Shown piece by piece: positions 60,942-64,000 of a stretch of DNA of 64,000 nt. The notes under the pieces were generated by a model that saw nothing but the letters and a program-made list of their open reading frames with translations, ran no database searches and was not told the DNA's origin. Origin of the DNA: Fremontodendron californicum. Its lineage: Eukaryota > Streptophyta > Magnoliopsida > Malvales > Malvaceae. Each line of letters begins with the position of its first letter. Position 1 is the first letter of the stretch. The translations under genes and the position numbers were made by a program. The stretch is taken from assembly GCA_030761205.1 (NCBI GenBank), contig JAULJL010000025.1:3520001-3584000 (forward strand), written 5' to 3'.

Positions 60942-61860
60942 GAATAATGTCGTTAATAACCTCTTAAATTTATTAAATTTATCAATGTGGTACTTATATT
61001 TTTAAAATATTCAATGTAATATCTATACTATCAAACTGTGTATCAATGTTCTACTTTGACTTAACACCGTTAAATATAGATGATAATGTGGAATTGATCA
61101 ATCAGGTGATGACACGTGACAGCACTGATTTTTTAGAAATTAATATCTGAATTTTTGTAAAAAAGAAAATATTTTAAAAATAAATAAAAAAATATTTTAA
61201 AAATGAATATTAAATTTTTTTTAAAAATCTTAAAAAATTATATTAAAATAATAATAAAATTTAAAATTATATTTTTTAAAATTAAATTCAAAATTTTAAA
61301 TTCAAAATTTTAAAAAATAACAAAATTAAAATATTTAACTAAAATTATTTTTAAAATATAAAATATTTTAAAATTAAATATTAAATCATTTATAATATCT
61401 AATTTTTTTAAATATATATTTTAAAAAAAAGTTATTTTTGAAAATTACAAAAATTAAATTATGAAATTATTTTAATTCTTATAAAAAAATTACAAAAATT
61501 AATATGAAATTAATTTTTTAAATTTTTTAAATTTTTTTAATATTTTAATTTTTTAAGTTAATACACATGACATCATTATATGGTGCCAAGTGTCATCTTT
61601 GTATTTTAAAATAATAATATTTTTATTTTTAAAATTAAAATAATAATTTTTTAGTTAGTACACGTGGCATCGTATGATGCCACATGTCAAGTTTTCATTG
61701 GATACAAAAATCACGTCATCAATTTTTAATAGGTGTTAGTGATAGGTACTACAATAACACACAGAGTATAAATTTTAAGTACCAAAATAGACATTTTTAA
61801 AGTACATGCACTATATTGATAAATTAAATAAACTTAAGAGTTATTCGTGACATTATCCTA
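60942..61860. mobile_element. Foldback element 2 of the right-end cluster
   Basis: The left arm (GAATAATGTCGTTAATAACC, then AAATTTATCAATGTGGTACT) is inverted on the right (GTTATTCGTGACATTATCC, AGTACATGCACTATATTGAT). Flanks TTCAAAAAG (60933-60941) and TTGAAAAAG (61861-61869) agree at 8 of 9 bases. Inside are paired ACACGTGGCATC/GATGCCACATGT motifs. Non-coding. Confidence 0.75.
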
Positions 61861-61903
61861 TTGAAAAAGTTTGAACAGTTTAGTTTAACAGCCTATAATC
61901 TCA

Positions 61904-63194
61904 TAACGCAAATCCTCTGCCCCTTAATCCTGCCTCCATCCCTGCCCCGCCTATGAAAATGTGTGACATGTTTTTTTTTTGTTTTATAGTCTTAAGCCTT
62001 GTTTGATTTCAAGGCTTTAATTCATTTTTTAATTTAAAAAAATTAAAAAACTAATACTACAAAAAATAAATATAATATTATAATATAAGCATTAAAAAAT
62101 ATATTAAGTAATTTATATTTTAAAACGTAATAAAAAGATAAAATTATCAAAAAATTAAATAAAAATAACATATTTTTTATTTTTTTAAAAAAATAATATG
62201 AACAAACCTGAAAGATTTAAATTACAAATTTACAAATCTGAACGGATCTAGATAAAATTTGAGATTCAAATTATCGATTTGAACAAAATTTGAATAAAAA
62301 AATAATATTGATATCATATTTAAATCAGATCCAAACTCGATCCAACCCGACATATGAACACCACTACATCAAATATATTATCTTGAAATAATTAAAAAAA
62401 TTAGAAAACTAATACTACAAAAAATAAATATAATATTATAATATAAGCATTAGAAAATATATTAAGTCATTTATATTTAAAAATGTAATAAAAAGATAAA
62501 TTATTAAAAAATAACATATTTTTTATTTATTTTTTAAAAATAATATGAATAAACCTGGAAAAGTTAAATTACAAATTTACAAATTTGAACAGGTTTGAAT
62601 AAAATTTGAGATTCAAATTATCGATTTGAACCGAATTTGAATAAAATAATAATAATGATATCGTATTTAAATCAGATCCAAACTTGATCCAAACTTTAAT
62701 TATTTCAAGATAATATATTTGATGTAGTGGTATTCATATGTCGGGTTGGATCGAGTTTGGATCTGATTTAAATATGATATCAATATTATTTTTTTATTCA
62801 AATTTCATTCAAATCGATAATTTGAATCTCAAATTTTATCTAGACCTGTTCAGATTTGTAAATTTATAATTTAAATCTTCCAAGTTTATTCATATTATTT
62901 TAAAAAATAAAATAAAAAATATGTTATTTTTATTTAATTTTTTGATATTTTATCTTTTTATTACGTTTTAAAATATAAATAACTTAATATATTTTTTAAT
63001 GCTTATATTATAATATTATATTTATTTTTTGTAGTATTAGCTTTCTAATTTTTTTTAATTAAAAAAATTGAAAAATGAATTAAAACCTTGAAAGCAAACA
63101 AGGCTTAAGATTATAAAACAACAAAAACACGTGACACATTTTCATAAACGGGGCAGGGATGGAGCCAGTATTAAGAGGCAGAAGATTTGCGTTC
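61904..63194. mobile_element. Foldback element 3, 1.3 kb, with about 490-bp arms
   Basis: Left arm 61904-62395 and right arm 62699-63194 are near-perfect inverted copies (e.g. AACGCAAATCCTCTGCC against its inverse GGCAGAAGATTTGCGTT). The loop (about 62396-62698) is a direct copy of part of the left arm (62035-62345). Flanks ATAATCTCA (61895-61903 and 63195-63203) are a perfect 9-bp duplication, indicating a Mutator-type mechanism. Transcripts would fold into a long hairpin. Non-coding. Confidence 0.9.
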
Positions 63195-63203
63195 ATAATC
63201 TCA

Positions 63204-63718
63204 CTAATTGCTAAAATATTTCTCAACTTTCAATGGGCACTTCTTGTTATCTAATCAAGGCTTAACTAGCAATCACTAAAGCACATCAATATACTGTTAG
63301 CAAGTGACAGACATGATAAATCAGTGATTCTGAACTATTCATGATATTATCCCATTGAAAAAGTTTGAACAGTTTAATTTAACAGCCTATAATCTCACTA
63401 ATTGCTAAAATATTGCTCAACTTTCAATGGGCACTTCTTGTTATCTATTCAAGGCTTAACTAGCAACCACTAAAGCACATCAATATACTGTTAGCAAGTG
63501 ACAGACATGATAAATCAGTGATTCTAAACTATTCATGATATTATCCCATTGAAAAAGTTTGAACAGTTTAGTTTAACAGCCTATAATCTCACTAATTGTT
63601 AAAATATTGCTCAACTTTCAATGGGCACTTCTTGTTATCTATTCAAGGCTTAACTAGCAACCACTAAAGCACATCAATATACTGTTAGCAAGTGTCAGAC
63701 ATGATAAATCAGTGATTC
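63204..63718. repeat. 194-bp tandem repeat
   Basis: Two full units (63331-63524 and 63525-63718) differ at a few bases. A third, first unit is split: its beginning lies at about 61845-61903 and its rest at 63204-63330, separated by foldback element 3. Landmarks are CCATTGAAAAAGTTTGAACA and GCACTTCTTGTTATCTA. The unit starts with what looks like the right end of foldback element 2. Confidence 0.9.
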
Positions 63719-64000
63719 TGGCAAATTACTGTGGTTCAAGGTGGCAGCAAAGCAGTAGAGTCAAGGTGGTAAATCAATCTTGAGACTCCAGGAGTGCTGA
63801 TTTGCATACACAAAAGAACGAATATTATTGGTAGGATTTATGTCAGTTTAGTTCGTGCTGGCACAAAGGAGCATCCTAAACCTGAAGGAGTGGATAGCAT
63901 AGGAACACTTTGAGTTAAATTATTGGTTTTGGAAATAGTTGTCGGCCAGCTAAAGATGTTGCACCAGAGACTGTACGTCAAACATATGAAGAAAATGTAC
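63719..64000. other. Right-edge sequence
   Basis: GC content rises and the 194-bp repeat stops. No frame or splice pattern was convincing; it could be the edge of a gene beyond the window. Confidence 0.4.

Overview
The window is nuclear DNA of a flowering plant, most likely a eudicot. Genes are short and intron-rich with GT-AG introns in an AT-rich background, and the products are typical plant proteins (14-3-3, cytosolic ribosomal protein eS6, EXORDIUM-like, nitronate monooxygenase-like, a secreted Pro-rich peptide). Much of the space between genes is transposon-derived. All gene models were read by eye from codon phase, splice sites and family knowledge; no search was run.

Layout. 1-152: first exon of a minus-strand gene that runs off the left edge. 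3538-5542 (-): complete four-exon 14-3-3 gene. 6788-8850 (+): complete six-exon RPS6 gene, divergent from the 14-3-3 gene. 9206-9469: a 264-bp hAT MITE. 10365-11675 (-): the 3' exons of an unidentified gene, with one exon split by a MITE. 14162-15049 (-): intronless EXORDIUM-like gene. 15.3-22.5 kb: AT-rich DNA with MITE remnants. 22514-24382: a hAT-like element with 16-bp subterminal arrays and another 264-bp MITE nested inside. 25408-30532 (+): a nearly complete, recent Tork/Tnt1-type copia element with one in-frame stop. 32454-33431: a solo LTR. 35602-47498 (-): a 11.9-kb LTR element of Tat/Ogre type with a decayed gag, no recognisable pol and a long 59-60-bp tandem array. 49743-50280: a foldback element. 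52106-56172 (+): complete six-exon nitronate monooxygenase-like gene whose introns hold five copies of one MITE family. 58555-58878 (-): small secreted Pro-rich protein gene. 60333-63718: three consecutive foldback elements with 9-bp target duplications, the last inserted into a 194-bp tandem repeat.

The genes form no operon or pathway; each is an independent unit. The main interest is the insertion record: target-site duplications can be read at base level for about ten elements, which gives nesting order, and one MITE sits inside a coding exon. I found no clear candidate for a new biochemical system. The least ordinary objects are the gag-only LTR element with its peptide-like tandem repeat, and the cluster of foldback elements at the right end.
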